Made by a program: the position numbers and the translations under genes. From NCBI GenBank assembly GCA_026027325.1, contig JAMSLZ010000004.1:2108001-2172000 (forward strand): a stretch of 64,000 nt of DNA, read 5' to 3'. Of this stretch, positions 18,407-29,164 are shown in pieces (within the stretch, counting starts at the first letter, position 1; the number at the start of each line of letters is the position of its first letter). Source of the stretch: Actinomucor elegans (Eukaryota > Mucoromycota > Mucoromycetes > Mucorales > Mucoraceae). The notes under the pieces were generated by a model. It was given only the letters and a program-made list of their open reading frames with translations, made no database searches and had not been told where the DNA came from.

Positions 18407-20807
18407 GGTTAAATGCTAATATAAGGACACCAGGTGGATTTGGACGAATTGAGACCCTAAGGGGCTTTCCTAATTTGGACGAGGTCACGTGGTTTAAACT
18501 CCGGTCGGTAGGGGCAAAAATTATAAGTTTTAAAAATATAAAGTTGCGCACTTAGTAAAGTGGTAGTAATGCAATCTGACGCTGATGAGGCCTTAGGTTC
18601 AATACTGGCTCAAGTCAGTTGTATTTTTTTAGTAGGTGGTAGTGCATGTAGTCAACATTATTATTGTGAAAGTCTATGAAAATGGATATTGTTTTGTATT
18701 TTATAAGACTTAAGATGCTGTACTTTGATTAGTAACTTAAAGTGTCATATACATATATAAGTTGAATTTTAACATACAAATTTATTAATTTTAATTTAAT
18801 TTAGCCTTCTTCTTCTATGGCGTCGTCTTTCAATTGGTATATCTTCTTCTGTTTCACGTTCTTCTATTACTTGAGTATATACTGGAGGATTGAACTCCCT
18901 ACGGTTGAATTCAACCTCTCTCAAAGTCTTCAGAAGCCCTCCAAATATGTCGGCGTTGTATTTTCGACGCCACATAAACTCGAGCAATATCCAAGGCATT
19001 TCTTCAGCGGTACGTTGGCGTGGTTTTGCATGGAGTTTAATACCATTCCAATTACCTAAAGTTTATAAATTGTGTTAATTAGGCGAGTTTATATTAATGT
19101 ATTAATAAAAATACCTTCAATTACTTGAGTATGCACCCCAGTTCTTGATACAAATTCCGCTGAATGGTTTACTGTTTCATGCGAAAAGTCACCCCATTGA
19201 GGAATATTGTTATATGCCCTCCAGCAGTCTGAGTGGATAATCGTACCTGGTTTTATAAACCTTTGGATGATAACCTTCATCGTTTCAGCACTACGATTTG
19301 GTACTGTCACCATAAAACATCTTCGTTTGTTGGTGATCTCTACACCACCAACAACCCAAATACCATCAACTCGGTGGCCTCGATTATATTTTCGTTTACC
19401 AAATTTGGATTCGTCAATTTGGACGATAATGGGATTTCTATTATCGTCCAGACCTCCTAAGGAGTTAATTTAATGTAAGTAACGTAAATTTATCTCGCTT
19501 CCTTAGCTGGTACACTTACCAATTTTAAGATCTTCTTCCGTTTGATTACCAGATAAAAAGTCCTCTTGCATTATCTGGTAAAAATCATCTATTACGCCTC
19601 TAATGGTGTCAGGATGGATACCAGTAGATAGAGTAATTGTATTACGAGGAGCCTTACAGCATAGCCAGTAATACAAAACAATAAACTGATCACGGAGAGT
19701 GCTTTTACGTTCAGCAAAGAACGATTGAAAAAGAACCGAACATCTACTTTTGTTGCAGCATTTGCTCTTGTGACAACGCCAAACATAGCCGCGATCGCTA
19801 TTAAAGGTTAGTTTCATGGTGATACCATTAGGACACTTTATTCCTGTGTGAGTATAGTCATAAAGTATTTTTTGTTCCATGAGATAACTAAATAAAATGA
19901 ATTCAGTTAATTATACTTTATGCTAGGTGAATGTATATACGTACCGCACTGTACTATTGTCGTCTTTTAACTGATTTCCAATAAGTTCAAAGATAGTGAT
20001 CATTTTAGTGGTAGGTTTTCTAGACCAAAGCTCTATTTCACCAAGCTGACTAAGAGGCAAAGCCGTTGGGAGAGAAACGCCACTAAATGTACTTGGTTCA
20101 ACTTGCTGAGGTTGAAGACTATCCAAATAAGCCAAATAAGCATCACCATCATCCTCCTCGTCGCCAGAGGATCTGGTTGAAGTCACAGTATTCTGCTCCA
20201 GACTTAGGTCATCCAATAATTGAGGACTAGTCGAGCGAACTTCAATAGAAGAAGTAGGAATAGGAGTTGAGAGAGAACCAGAAGCGTTGGTAGAACTGGA
20301 ATCAAAAGCATGGAATGAGGAGAACATCTTGACAAGAAGCTTAGATAAAATGAAGATAGTAAATACTTGATAAAAGAGATAAAGAAAGGGGAGAAGGTGG
20401 AAAAAGGCACCTTTTTATTACTTTTTTTCTACAACTAGCAGTCACAATGAGTCATAATATGTCATACTGAGCTATATAAGCCAGCCAATTACTAACTACA
20501 AAAGAAAATGAGTCATTAAGACTCAAAATTGATGAGTAAGCCAGATAAAAGACTACATACACTACAGAGCAATGGAAAAATAATAATGTTGACTACTAGT
20601 ATTGAACTCCCAACCGTTTCAATATAACTGAACCGAGCCTACACCTAGGCCAAATGCGCACTCTTTTACAAATAAAAAAATGGTAACAGCCCAACAAGGA
20701 CATATATTAATCACGTGACCATCACGTGGTCTCATCCGAATTAGGTAACCCCCTTATGGTCTCAATTCGTCCAAATCCACCTGGTGTCCTTATATTAGCA
20801 CTGATCC
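18407..20807 (-). mobile_element. 2.4-kb spliced IS1595/Merlin-type transposon, copy 2
   Basis: Same element as 11993-14395, shifted by 6412 bp, with the same ends and gene. It is 2 bp shorter in a TA run near 18748. Tightly matching copies indicate recent movement or recombination. Its left flank is LINE C endonuclease and its right flank is LINE-2 reverse transcriptase, so no target duplication can be read. tRNA-like segments lie at 18546-18616 and 20591-20659. Confidence 0.82.
18796..20327 (-). CDS. Spliced ISXO2-like transposase of the 2.4-kb element, 450 aa (copy 2)
   Basis: Exons 20327-19945, 19887-19520, 19456-19115 and 19055-18796, the same structure as the copy at 12384-13915. The translated pieces appear identical to copy 1, including VQIDESKFGKRKY, IIHSDCWRAY and TQVIEG split across the last intron. 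Both copies are therefore predicted to make the same 450-aa protein. Confidence 0.85.
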
Positions 20808-22800
20808 CCTGGTGTCTGATGAAGAAGTGTCTTGGATTTTCTCGGTGGAAACCTTGGTTGAGCATATCAAACAGTTGCCGAATCGCAAAGCTCCTGGTCC
20901 TGATCATCTAAAAGCTGAAATGCTCAAGGCTGTTGCTGATTTACTTGCTCCTGTCCTCTCTTTGCTATTCCAGGTTTGTTACCAATGGTGCTATACACCG
21001 GTTCTATGGCGTCAAGCCCAGGTCTTTCCTATCTTCAAGAAAGGTGATGCTTCTGATCCTGCCAACTACAGGCCAATTTCTTTGACTTCGGTGATGCGTA
21101 AGTTGTTTGAGATTACCATTGCACAAAGCGTCTATGACCATTCGCCTTCTCTAGATCTCGCACAAGGTGGCTTCCGTCCCATGCGTAGTCCTCTGGATCA
21201 AGCCCTCTGTCTGCACGACCTGATGCACAACTACTTCTTGGTTCATCACCACTATCCTGTTGTTGCTTTTCTGGATATTAAGGCTGCCTATGACACTGTT
21301 GATCGACGTGTGATCTGGAATGCTCTTGAGAATTCATCTCTGCCTCGTCCTCTCCTTGGTCTGCTGGTCAATCTATTTGATGATGTATCCATCTCCGTGT
21401 TGATTGCCAACCACATCTCTTCCTCTTTCTCTCCTGCCACTGGTGTACTCCAAGGTTCGGTGTTGAGTCCTCACTTGTATTCTTTGTACATCAACTCCTT
21501 GCCTGAGCTCCTTCGGTCTGAAGCTTCGGATACTACTGCTGTGGTGTCTCCTCCTGGATCTGCTGATGCTGTGGCCATTAACTGTCTTCTGTTTGCCGAC
21601 GATGTGGCGATCTTTGGCTCCAAACATGAGGTGCAAAATATGTTGAACCTAGCTGCTGACCATTCAAGAGTACTGGGCTATCGTTGGAATCCTACCAAGT
21701 GTGCCGTCCTGAACGCTCCTTCTGTGACCTCCTCTACGTCTACCAACTTTAGACTGAGTCTCTATGATGTTCCTCTGCCTGCAGTGAACGAGTTCACGTA
21801 TCTTGGTATGCCATTCAACAAGAAAGGTCTTGATGGTCCGGGTATCCTGGCTAAACGGTCTGGTGGTGCAGTCAAAACCATGGCTCTACTGAATTCGGTT
21901 GGTGTCAACCGTAATGGTTTCTCTCTCTTGCTCTGTTCTCGGTTATATACTACCTTCATTCGGCCCAAGTTTGAGTACGGTCTTGCTATATCTAGGCTCT
22001 CTGCTGCTGACTTTACTGCTTTGGATAACCTTCAGAACCGGTTAGTTGGTATGTTTGTTGGCTCCCGATGGTTCAATGTCACGAAGCACATCACTTGTAT
22101 CCCTTCCATGAAGCATCGATACAATGTCCTGGTTACCAAGTATGCCCTACGGTCGCAATGGCTTCCGGATGATTGCTTGATATCATTGCTGAACTCTTCT
22201 CGAGACAATTCTCCTTCTGGTCTTGGCTACACTCGATTGAACAAGCTCCTATACCTCAATCCTATGCATATGGCATTGCCCAATCCTGTACCTACAGCCT
22301 CTCGTCTCAAGTCCTGGTTCTCTGGCTACTGGCAAGACCTCTTTGACAAGCAAATGGCTGCTGCTGCTCACACTGGTAAATCGGTTCTTTTGCGTGCTTG
22401 TCGGCCCTCTACTTCAAAGCCTGATCCAATACTGTACCTGCCTATGACTCGCGCTGCTCGCAGTCGTCTTGTTCGATGGCGCTTAGGCCGTTTCGCTAAC
22501 CGTGATGAATTGTGTCCTTGTTTCACTGGTTGCCGGCTCTCTCGAGATCACTTTGTGTTCAATTGCCGTGGCATTGATCCTCGCCTTCTGTGCCAATTAC
22601 CTGCTGCTCCGCCAGATGTCAATCGCATTGATCATGCCCTGAACTTGTTGCCCTTGAAAGCATCCAATGGTCCACCGCCTTTCTGGTCTGCACTCCTTGA
22701 GATTCTCTATGTGATTGACACGCTGTGTCATCCTCTTGCTGCTATCGTCCCAGATCCAGATCCTGGTGATGCCTGGTTTGCTGCTACTCGTACTATATAA
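20808..22800 (+). pseudogene. LINE-2 copy 1 ORF2: reverse transcriptase and C-terminus, no endonuclease
   Basis: Open for about 664 codons to the TAA at 22798-22800. RT motifs: FPIFKKGDASDPANYRPISL, FLDIKAAYDTVDRRV (A), TGVLQGSVLSPHLYSLYIN (B), NCLLFADDVAIFGSKHE (C, FADD) and FTYLGMPFNKKG. The C-terminus has CPCFTGCRLSRDHFVFNC, a CCHC-type finger. The endonuclease half is missing at the junction with the 2.4-kb element. Confidence 0.85.
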
Positions 22801-23129
22801 ACCTCTCCTTGGTTTATTGAGCCTCTCTTTCTCTCTGTTCTATTGATGAACCAGCCTGTTTGTCTTTCAACTGCGCAGCCACGGTGGTAAGTGATTATCA
22901 AAGTTCCCAGCTGTTGGCTTGCCTTTTGGATCACTCAGAGCTGCAATAGTCTACTGGTTCTCGCTCTTGTCTTTAACCTTTTTCTCCCTTGTGGTTCTCA
23001 GGGTTTTTTATACTTTTTTCTATGTTTATATTAAACACTTTTTCATATAGTTAGGCTAGATGCTCTATAGAGTTTGCCCATATAACTACTTATTAATAAA
23101 ATATAATCTTTAAACTGAGCTACATCCCC
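22801..23129 (+). other. LINE-2 copy 1 3'UTR
   Basis: About 330 bp nearly the same as 33508-33835. It ends in ACTGAGCTACATCCCC with no poly(A) tail. Contains AATAAAATATAA near the end. Confidence 0.75.
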
Positions 23130-23139
23130 CCTCTTCTTT

Positions 23140-23569
23140 TGTCAGTTCTGTATCTTGCAATGGATGTCTGTAGAATCAGTTCTCTGTGACTATTCTACAC
23201 GTGATCACGAAGTATATTAAAGAAGTATTATAAAAGATACAATATAAGTATTTTTAAGATACAAACTGAAGATGAGCTTTATTCAATGAAATTATAATGG
23301 TATTTATATTATTCTAAGACGGATGGATAATTATATATGGATATGCGCTTTGGATATTTATAAAGGAATATTTCTATAGTAGTATGATTTTCTAACAACC
23401 ATCTTGGCAGCGGGCTTGAGTTCATATAAGGTAAGTCAAGTGTACCTTAGTCTTCTTGCGAGTTGTATTGGTATTGGGCTTGAACTTCCTTTTTCGTTTT
23501 GCTTCCTTCTTTAATCTCAGCTCGACTTCTATTGGTACTTCTTCCATTGTGGAGTCTATGGGCTCGACA
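23140..23569 (-). repeat. 3' LTR of the Ty3 element
   Basis: 430 bp, matching 28553-28982. The pol stop codon (23422) lies inside it, so the last ~49 residues of pol are encoded by LTR sequence. Confidence 0.9.
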
Positions 23570-26500
23570 TTACCCCCTTCCAAGCTTTGTGTTCGACCCG
23601 GAACACTAATGGAGCTGACTTTTGAAATACTAGGTGAATCCGGTCCGGAAAGCCTATCGGCGAAAACTCTGTTATCGCTGCTTGTTAGTTGACTTGGTGA
23701 TTGTTGAGCTTTTTCAGGTAGATAAGTGTCAGATGTAATTGGCTGGGATAAAACGGATTTCACTGGATCATTTCTTGACATATTTGAAACTCCAGATGCT
23801 GAGTTAGATGGATGGCTTGCGATACTAGGGCTAACTGAGTTAGTACTGTGTTCTTGCATTTTATTTTTTAACGCGTCTTGTTCCATTTCCACCTCATTAC
23901 TCGTAACATTCTTTGCAATGGGATCTACAAAGTCTTCGGGTACTTGAATTTGTTCTAATTCCATCTCATTAGTTTTGACTGCATTGCTATTACTATGTGC
24001 AACTCCAAGCGTAGCCGTAGGTAGGTCTTTCATGATGTTGTTGTAATCGCGACGTGCCTTAACAGGATCATACCAAGGTTCAGTAGGTTTGTCACCGAGT
24101 GCAGGCTTGAGACGATCAACATGAACCAGCGATTTTAGCGGTTCACCAGCTAATGTTTGCAACTTGTATGTACCATAGTTGTGAAAAGCTTCTACTACAA
24201 TAAAAGGTCCTTTGAACCTTGGCTCAAGTCCAAAACGACCTTCATGCGTTAGCATTACCATGTCACCTGTTTCAAAACTGAGCTTCTTGACAGTCGCATC
24301 CCATTTCTGTTTGTCTTTTTCCGCCATAGCTTTTAACTTGAATTCAGCTGCTGCTCTATGTTGTCCAAGTTGAGAAAGTTCTCTTGCAGTGAAATCGGCT
24401 ACTGTTCGAGGGTCTTTAAACGTATTAGCATCGATATACGGTTGTAAAGTATCACCTGGAATGCGCGGTTCTCGACCATATGTTAAGTAGAACGGGCTGA
24501 ATCCCGTAGTAGAATGGATTCGTACTCGACAAGCAAAAAGAGCAGCCTTGACAAAGTCATCCCAACGATGTAGAGCACCATTCGTGTATTTTCGTAGCAT
24601 TTGCTTGATCACACCGTTAAAACGCTCAGCTTTGGCATTAGTACGTGGATGGTATGCAGAGGTTAGCTTATGGTTAGTGCCTACACGTTTTAAATACTCC
24701 TTCACCAGTTCACTCGTAAAGTTGGCACCACGATCCGTTACAATTTCCGAAGGAACACCAAAATTCATCACAATCTCTTCATATATAAAATCAGCAACTG
24801 CTTCTTTAGATGCAACAGGAACAGCACGCGCTACTGGCCAGTTAGTAGCATAATCCACTCCCACCAGTAACCATCGATTGTTTTTTATCGTTGTAGGAAG
24901 ATCCAGAAAATCAAGATGCCAACGATCAAACGCAGTAGGGACTTTAAGTGGATGCATTTCATCTTGATGGGCTCTAGTACGACGACTATTGACTTGGCAC
25001 GAAGGGCATGTACTAAGCCATTGTTTTATGTCTAACCTAAGCGAAGGCCACCATGCTCTTGGTATCAGTAATTTCAACATAGTCTTGTATCCAGCATGTC
25101 CATATGCTTCGTGATATTTTGCTACCGTGTCGGCTCTTTCGGCAAAAGGAACAAATGGTACGTTCTTGATTTGTTGTTTATTGGCTTCATCCACTATTAC
25201 TTTTCGCCATACTCGATTAGCAGTAACATTGAAATTTTTCTCTTCTCTGTCCAGTATGCTTTTTACTTCAGTCGATTTTACCTTTGTTCGGTTGTTTGGA
25301 ATTAATAATAAGGGCCAATCACTTCGAAGTGTAGGTGGTAGTTTGTTCCATGCAGCATACAAATATTCAGGTTCCATGGATTCACTAGCAGGTTGTTCCG
25401 ATGGAGAATCAAAGTTCATTCTTGATAATATATCAGGTATTTCGTTTTCCTTGCCCGGCTTGTATATTATTTCAGGTGAATATAGTTCTAATTCAGATAT
25501 CCAGCGTACCAAACGACTAGGGGGTTTGTCCTTGGTCCTAAAATACTGTAATGGAAGATGATCTGAATATACCTTATAACCTTTTGGGCATCCATCTATA
25601 AAGCATCGCCAAGTTCTTAAGGAATGCAATATACCAAGTAATTCCCTTTCTTGTGCAGGGTATTTCCTTTCAGCCTCAGAAAACTTCTTGGATTCGAAAC
25701 AAATAGGATGCCATTGGGCATTATAGTCTTCACCAGGTTGTAATAATACAGCACCACACCCTCTATCAGAAGCATCCACCTCTATCCTGAATGGTTTATC
25801 CATATCTACGACTTGCAGTACTGGACTCGATGAGAGCAACTGTTTCAAGGTATCAAAGCTACGTTGACATTCATCTGTCCATACTATAGGGCGTTTCTTG
25901 ATACCCGTTCCTCTTGTCAAATCGGTAAGTGGAGCAGCAATTGATGCAAAGTTCTTGATGAATCGTTTATAGAATTGAGCAAAACCCACGAACTGACGTA
26001 CTTCTTGAACATTTTTCATACGAGGCCATTCCTTGAGTACTTTCACCTTTTCAGGACTGGGTGCAATACCTGTACTAGATATATGAAAACCAACAAAGGT
26101 TAGTTCTTTCTTGCCAAATTCACATTTCTTTAGGTTCGCGACTAGTTTCTCTTTCTGTAGTAATTTCAACACATGTCGTACATGTTGTTTATGTTCTTCC
26201 ATTGTTTTACTATAGATTAGGATGTCGTCCAGGTATACTAAAGCAGTTTTATCGATACAGTCAGCAAGCACCTTGTTCATTAAAGATTGGAATACTGGAG
26301 GGCTGTTGCACAGACCCATCGGTAGGACTAACCAGCTATATTGTCCATATCTTGTGTTAAATGCAGTTTTTTCAACGTCTTCTGGAGCAATACGGATTTG
26401 ATGATAACCACTTCGCAAATCTAAACTTGTAAAATACCTAGCACCACTTAAACGTTCTAAACATTCATCGATCCTTGGTAAACTGGAGCTGTTTTTGATT

Positions 26501-27666
26501 GTATGCTTATTTAGTATTCTATAGTCAATACACATTCGCAGAGCACCTGGTTTGTTTGAACCTGGATCGGGTTTCTTTCTTACGAATAGAACAGGAGCAC
26601 CCCATGGAGATGTACTAGGTCTAATTAATCCCAACTGTAACAGTTCTTTCAATTGTTTTTGCAGTTCATCCAATTCAATGGGGCTCATCTTATAAGGCGG
26701 TCTAGAAATGGGTTGTGCATCACCAACGTCAATGGCATGATGGATTCCTCGGTCAGGAGGGAGGCCAGGTAGTTTATCCATGAATACATCACCAAATTCT
26801 TTAACCAATCCATCCCAGTAAGCCGTAGTCTGCAATTTTGGATTCTTGTGAAAATCTAGTTCATTGTCTTTTGACTTGATGTAGAAGAGAAAGCTGTCGG
26901 CACCTTTTTTCATGTATCTATCGGCTTGCTTATGTGAAATGAGATAGTTTAAGTTAGGTGTTACCGATTGCCTTTTGTTTCTGCACGGTTTCAATTTGAT
27001 ACTGCCGTTCTTCAAGTACCAAGTATCAGTAGTCCAGTCAGGTAAGGGTTGTGTTTGCTTTAACCACGCGCGTCCTAATATAAGGTCAAATTTTGTGTCA
27101 AATACATACGCAGTAACTTTATCCTTGAAGCCATTCAGATTGATATCCATTTCCACTTTGTATTTGATTTCAGAGATCTGACCTCCAGCTGTTTCTACTT
27201 GTCGGTTTTGTACTGGTATAAATCGTTCCTGATCCAAGTATTTTACTATGTGTGATGATACATAGTTTTCGCTGGCTCCCGAGTCGATTAAGGTTTGTAA
27301 TGCTTTATCCTTATAAGTTACTGAATATAGAGGTAGATTGGTTGAGATAGCGTTTAGTTCTTGCAGGTATAGTAAGTCTTCGGGCAATGATTTTGGATAC
27401 ACGATAGGTAGTATTTCTGTTACTACATCTTGGGGTCGGAAAGTAGTTTTTCTTGCATCTTGATCAACTTCTTGCACACAGTTGATAGGAGCTAACACAG
27501 GATGTATGGTTTTGTCTAGATGAACAGTAGAATAAGGATCGAAATCAATTAGATTTTTATTATCAGGAATGTTTGAAATGATAGTGTTATCTTCACGTAG
27601 TTGAGCTTCCTGGTCATCAACTACGTTTATTGAAAATCCTGGCGTTTTCTCCTTTGTGAGTGCTGT
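23422..27666 (-). CDS. pol: Ty3 pol polyprotein: protease, RT, RNase H, integrase
   Basis: Frame open from 27666 and overlapping the gag end by about 40 nt in the -1 frame. The first GTG-type start is at 27498. Counting from 27498: protease TLIDSGASENYV (DSGA at 72-75), RT with LDLRSGYHQIRI and ALVYLDDILIYS (YLDD at 422-425), RNase H (FRIEVDASDRGCGAVL), integrase zinc finger (HEAYGHAGY...CPSCQ), and integrase core with D in WHLDFLD, D in IVTDRGANF and E in TNAKAERFN. Then FETGDMVMLTHEGRFG and FKGPFIVVEAFHNYGTYKL, a GPY/F-like module. It ends in a Ser/acidic tail with a basic C-terminus. No chromodomain was seen. It makes DNA from the element RNA and integrates it. Confidence 0.92.
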   Translation of the reverse strand, partial: TALTKEKTPGFSINVVDDQEAQLREDNTIISNIPDNKNLIDFDPYSTVHLDKTIHPVLAPINCVQEVDQDARKTTFRPQDVVTEILPIVYPKSLPEDLLYLQELNAISTNLPLYSVTYKDKALQTLIDSGASENYVSSHIVKYLDQERFIPVQNRQVETAGGQISEIKYKVEMDINLNGFKDKVTAYVFDTKFDLILGRAWLKQTQPLPDWTTDTWYLKNGSIKLKPCRNKRQSVTPNLNYLISHKQADRYMKKGADSFLFYIKSKDNELDFHKNPKLQTTAYWDGLVKEFGDVFMDKLPGLPPDRGIHHAIDVGDAQPISRPPYKMSPIELDELQKQLKELLQLGLIRPSTSPWGAPVLFVRKKPDPGSNKPGALRMCIDYRILNKHTIKNSSSLPRIDECLERLSGARYFTSLDLRSGYHQIRIAPEDVEKTAFNTRYGQYSWLVLPMGLCNSPPVFQSLMNKVLADCIDKTALVYLDDILIYSKTMEEHKQHVRHVLKLLQKEKLVANLKKCEFGKKELTFVGFHISSTGIAPSPEKVKVLKEWPRMKNVQEVRQFVGFAQFYKRFIKNFASIAAPLTDLTRGTGIKKRPIVWTDECQRSFDTLKQLLSSSPVLQVVDMDKPFRIEVDASDRGCGAVLLQPGEDYNAQWHPICFESKKFSEAERKYPAQERELLGILHSLRTWRCFIDGCPKGYKVYSDHLPLQYFRTKDKPPSRLVRWISELELYSPEIIYKPGKENEIPDILSRMNFDSPSEQPASESMEPEYLYAAWNKLPPTLRSDWPLLLIPNNRTKVKSTEVKSILDREEKNFNVTANRVWRKVIVDEANKQQIKNVPFVPFAERADTVAKYHEAYGHAGYKTMLKLLIPRAWWPSLRLDIKQWLSTCPSCQVNSRRTRAHQDEMHPLKVPTAFDRWHLDFLDLPTTIKNNRWLLVGVDYATNWPVARAVPVASKEAVADFIYEEIVMNFGVPSEIVTDRGANFTSELVKEYLKRVGTNHKLTSAYHPRTNAKAERFNGVIKQMLRKYTNGALHRWDDFVKAALFACRVRIHSTTGFSPFYLTYGREPRIPGDTLQPYIDANTFKDPRTVADFTARELSQLGQHRAAAEFKLKAMAEKDKQKWDATVKKLSFETGDMVMLTHEGRFGLEPRFKGPFIVVEAFHNYGTYKLQTLAGEPLKSLVHVDRLKPALGDKPTEPWYDPVKARRDYNNIMKDLPTATLGVAHSNSNAVKTNEMELEQIQVPEDFVDPIAKNVTSNEVEMEQDALKNKMQEHSTNSVSPSIASHPSNSASGVSNMSRNDPVKSVLSQPITSDTYLPEKAQQSPSQLTSSDNRVFADRLSGPDSPSISKVSSISVPGRTQSLEGGNVEPIDSTMEEVPIEVELRLKKEAKRKRKFKPNTNTTRKKTKVHLTYLI
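23573..23581 (-). promoter_or_regulatory. Polypurine tract next to the 3' LTR
   Basis: Minus-strand GGAAGGGGG, 3 bp upstream of the LTR start. It is the expected primer for plus-strand synthesis. Confidence 0.7.
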
Positions 27667-28517
27667 TCATCTAATCTTCTTATATCCGCCAATCGAGTTT
27701 TGCAGTTTCTTTTCAAGTGGCCCGATTTATGACAGTAATAACATGTAGCTGAATTATATCCAGATCTTGATCCACCATTATTTGATCGTGTGTTGCTCAT
27801 ACCACCAAATCTTCGATTTCCCCCAGAATACCCATTTCCGCGACGTTGATCAATAGCATCTATCTCCATTGGATCATCAACTTGTTGTCCGTGATTTTGA
27901 ACTGGAGAATAGTTTTCTTCTTGTTGAGCACTATCAAATGATAATGCTGCACGTACTGCTGCTTTCAAGGTTTCTGCTTCATATTGTCGTACATGAGCAC
28001 GCATCTGTTTCGTGGCTAAACCTCGAGTAAACTTGTCACATGCTTCTTCGTCAGTCATTGTTGGGATACCTAGCTTGATATCCATAAATTGGTTAATGTA
28101 ATCAACCAAATTTCCTGTTTGTTTTAATACTGCCAATTTATCTCTCGCAATTCTTACTGAATTGTCAGGACGAAAGAAATCAATAAGCAATCGCTTCAGT
28201 TCAAGCCATGTAGTAGGTTGATCATCTGAATTTTCCAAAGTGCGATACCAGGCATCAGCTCTATCTCTTAATAGAGTCGATCCCAAAAGACAAGTTCTTG
28301 TTTGATCCCAATTATGAAAAGTGGCGTACCTTTCCACCGAACGTATCCATCCATCGATAAGTAGAGCATCTCTTGTACCATCATAAGTGTTAGGTTCCTT
28401 GATTCTTACTTGCTGCTTATCCGTTACTAAATTAGCCAAATGTTTGATCAATACGGCCATATCATTTGGTTGTTCGCTTGTTTTTTCAGTCATGCTCGGT
28501 TCTCCTTGACCAGCCAT
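27627..28517 (-). CDS. gag: Ty3 gag, 296 aa with one CCHC knuckle
   Basis: MAGQGEPSMTEKTSEQPND, then the retrotransposon gag core (IDGWIRSVERYATFHNW, GSTLLRDRADAWYRTLE, ELKRLLIDFFRPDN, DYINQFMDIKLGIP). A PMEIDAID linker and a Gly/Asn/Arg-rich stretch follow, then the zinc knuckle CYYCHKSGHLKRNC and a basic tail. It forms the particle shell. The stop is at 27627-27629 and pol continues in the -1 frame. Confidence 0.9.
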   Translation of the reverse strand: MAGQGEPSMTEKTSEQPNDMAVLIKHLANLVTDKQQVRIKEPNTYDGTRDALLIDGWIRSVERYATFHNWDQTRTCLLGSTLLRDRADAWYRTLENSDDQPTTWLELKRLLIDFFRPDNSVRIARDKLAVLKQTGNLVDYINQFMDIKLGIPTMTDEEACDKFTRGLATKQMRAHVRQYEAETLKAAVRAALSFDSAQQEENYSPVQNHGQQVDDPMEIDAIDQRRGNGYSGGNRRFGGMSNTRSNNGGSRSGYNSATCYYCHKSGHLKRNCKTRLADIRRLDEQHSQRRKRQDFQ

Positions 28518-28539
28518 AATAATTCTTCTTGTTAGAATC

Positions 28540-28550
28540 TGGTGCTACCA
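28540..28550 (-). promoter_or_regulatory. Primer-binding site
   Basis: Two bases inside the 5' LTR, minus strand TGGTAGCACCA. It would pair with a tRNA ending UGGUGCUACCA, which fits initiator tRNA-Met acceptor ends used by many Ty3 elements (inference; the tRNA gene is not in this window). Confidence 0.6.
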
Positions 28551-28552
28551 AA

Positions 28553-28982
28553 TGTCAGTTCTGTATCTTGCAATGGATGTCTGTAGAATCAGTTCTCTGT
28601 GACTATTCTACACGTGATCACGAAGTATATTAAAGAAGTATTATAAAAGATACAATATAAGTATTTTTAAGATACAAACTGAAGATGAGCTTTATTCAAT
28701 GAAATTATAATGGTATTTATATTATTCTAAGACGGATGGATAATTATATATGGATATGCGCTTTGGATATTTATAAAGGAATATTTCTATAGTAGTATGA
28801 TTTTCTAACAACCATCTTGGCAGCGGGCTTGAGTTCATATAAGGTAAGTCAAGTGTACCTTAGTCTTCTTGCGAGTTGTATTGGTATTGGGCTTGAACTT
28901 CCTTTTTCGTTTTGCTTCCTTCTTTAATCTCAGCTCGACTTCTATTGGTACTTCTTCCATTGTGGAGTCTATGGGCTCGACA
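28553..28982 (-). repeat. 5' LTR of the Ty3 element
   Basis: 430 bp matching 23140-23569. Carries the element promoter. Followed on the right by the CTTT duplication and LINE-2 copy 2 sequence. Confidence 0.9.
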
Positions 28983-29164
28983 CTTTCGCTTTTGAAAAAA
29001 GTTTTCAAAAATCCACTTTTTCAAAGCCGAATATCTCAACAACTACTATACATCCATCTATAAAAATTGCACATCCATCTTCGCCTCGCCGAGTACTATC
29101 TGCAGTTTTTTTTTCAGAACATTTCATCAAGTTTTCGACATCTTGAAGTTTTCTCCATTTCGAA
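28983..29164 (+). promoter_or_regulatory. LINE-2 copy 2 5'UTR
   Basis: Begins CTTTCGCTTTTGAAAAAAG. The TCTTTCGCTT start resembles the CTCTTTCGCTTAAAG start of the unrelated L1-type LINEs in this window. The rest has no coding potential. Confidence 0.55.

Larger units (their letters stand above)
20808..23129 (+). mobile_element. LINE-2 copy 1, 5' part lost
   Basis: Begins inside ORF2 at LVSDEEVSWIF, directly after the 2.4-kb element, and continues through RT, C-terminal zinc region and 3'UTR to ...GAGCTACATCCCC. The sequence that follows (interrupted by the Ty3 element) is the 5' end of copy 2, so the two copies abut. Confidence 0.82.
23140..28982 (-). mobile_element. Complete Ty3-type (Gypsy) LTR retrotransposon
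   Basis: 5.84 kb on the minus strand. It has two 430-bp LTRs that look identical, TGTCGAGCCC...ACTGACA, with TG/CA ends. A 4-bp target duplication CTTT flanks it (23136-23139 and 28983-28986). Order is 5' LTR, primer-binding site, gag, pol (protease, RT, RNase H, integrase), purine tract, 3' LTR. Integrase after RNase H places it in Ty3. All ORFs are open, so it is recent and potentially active. Confidence 0.92.
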
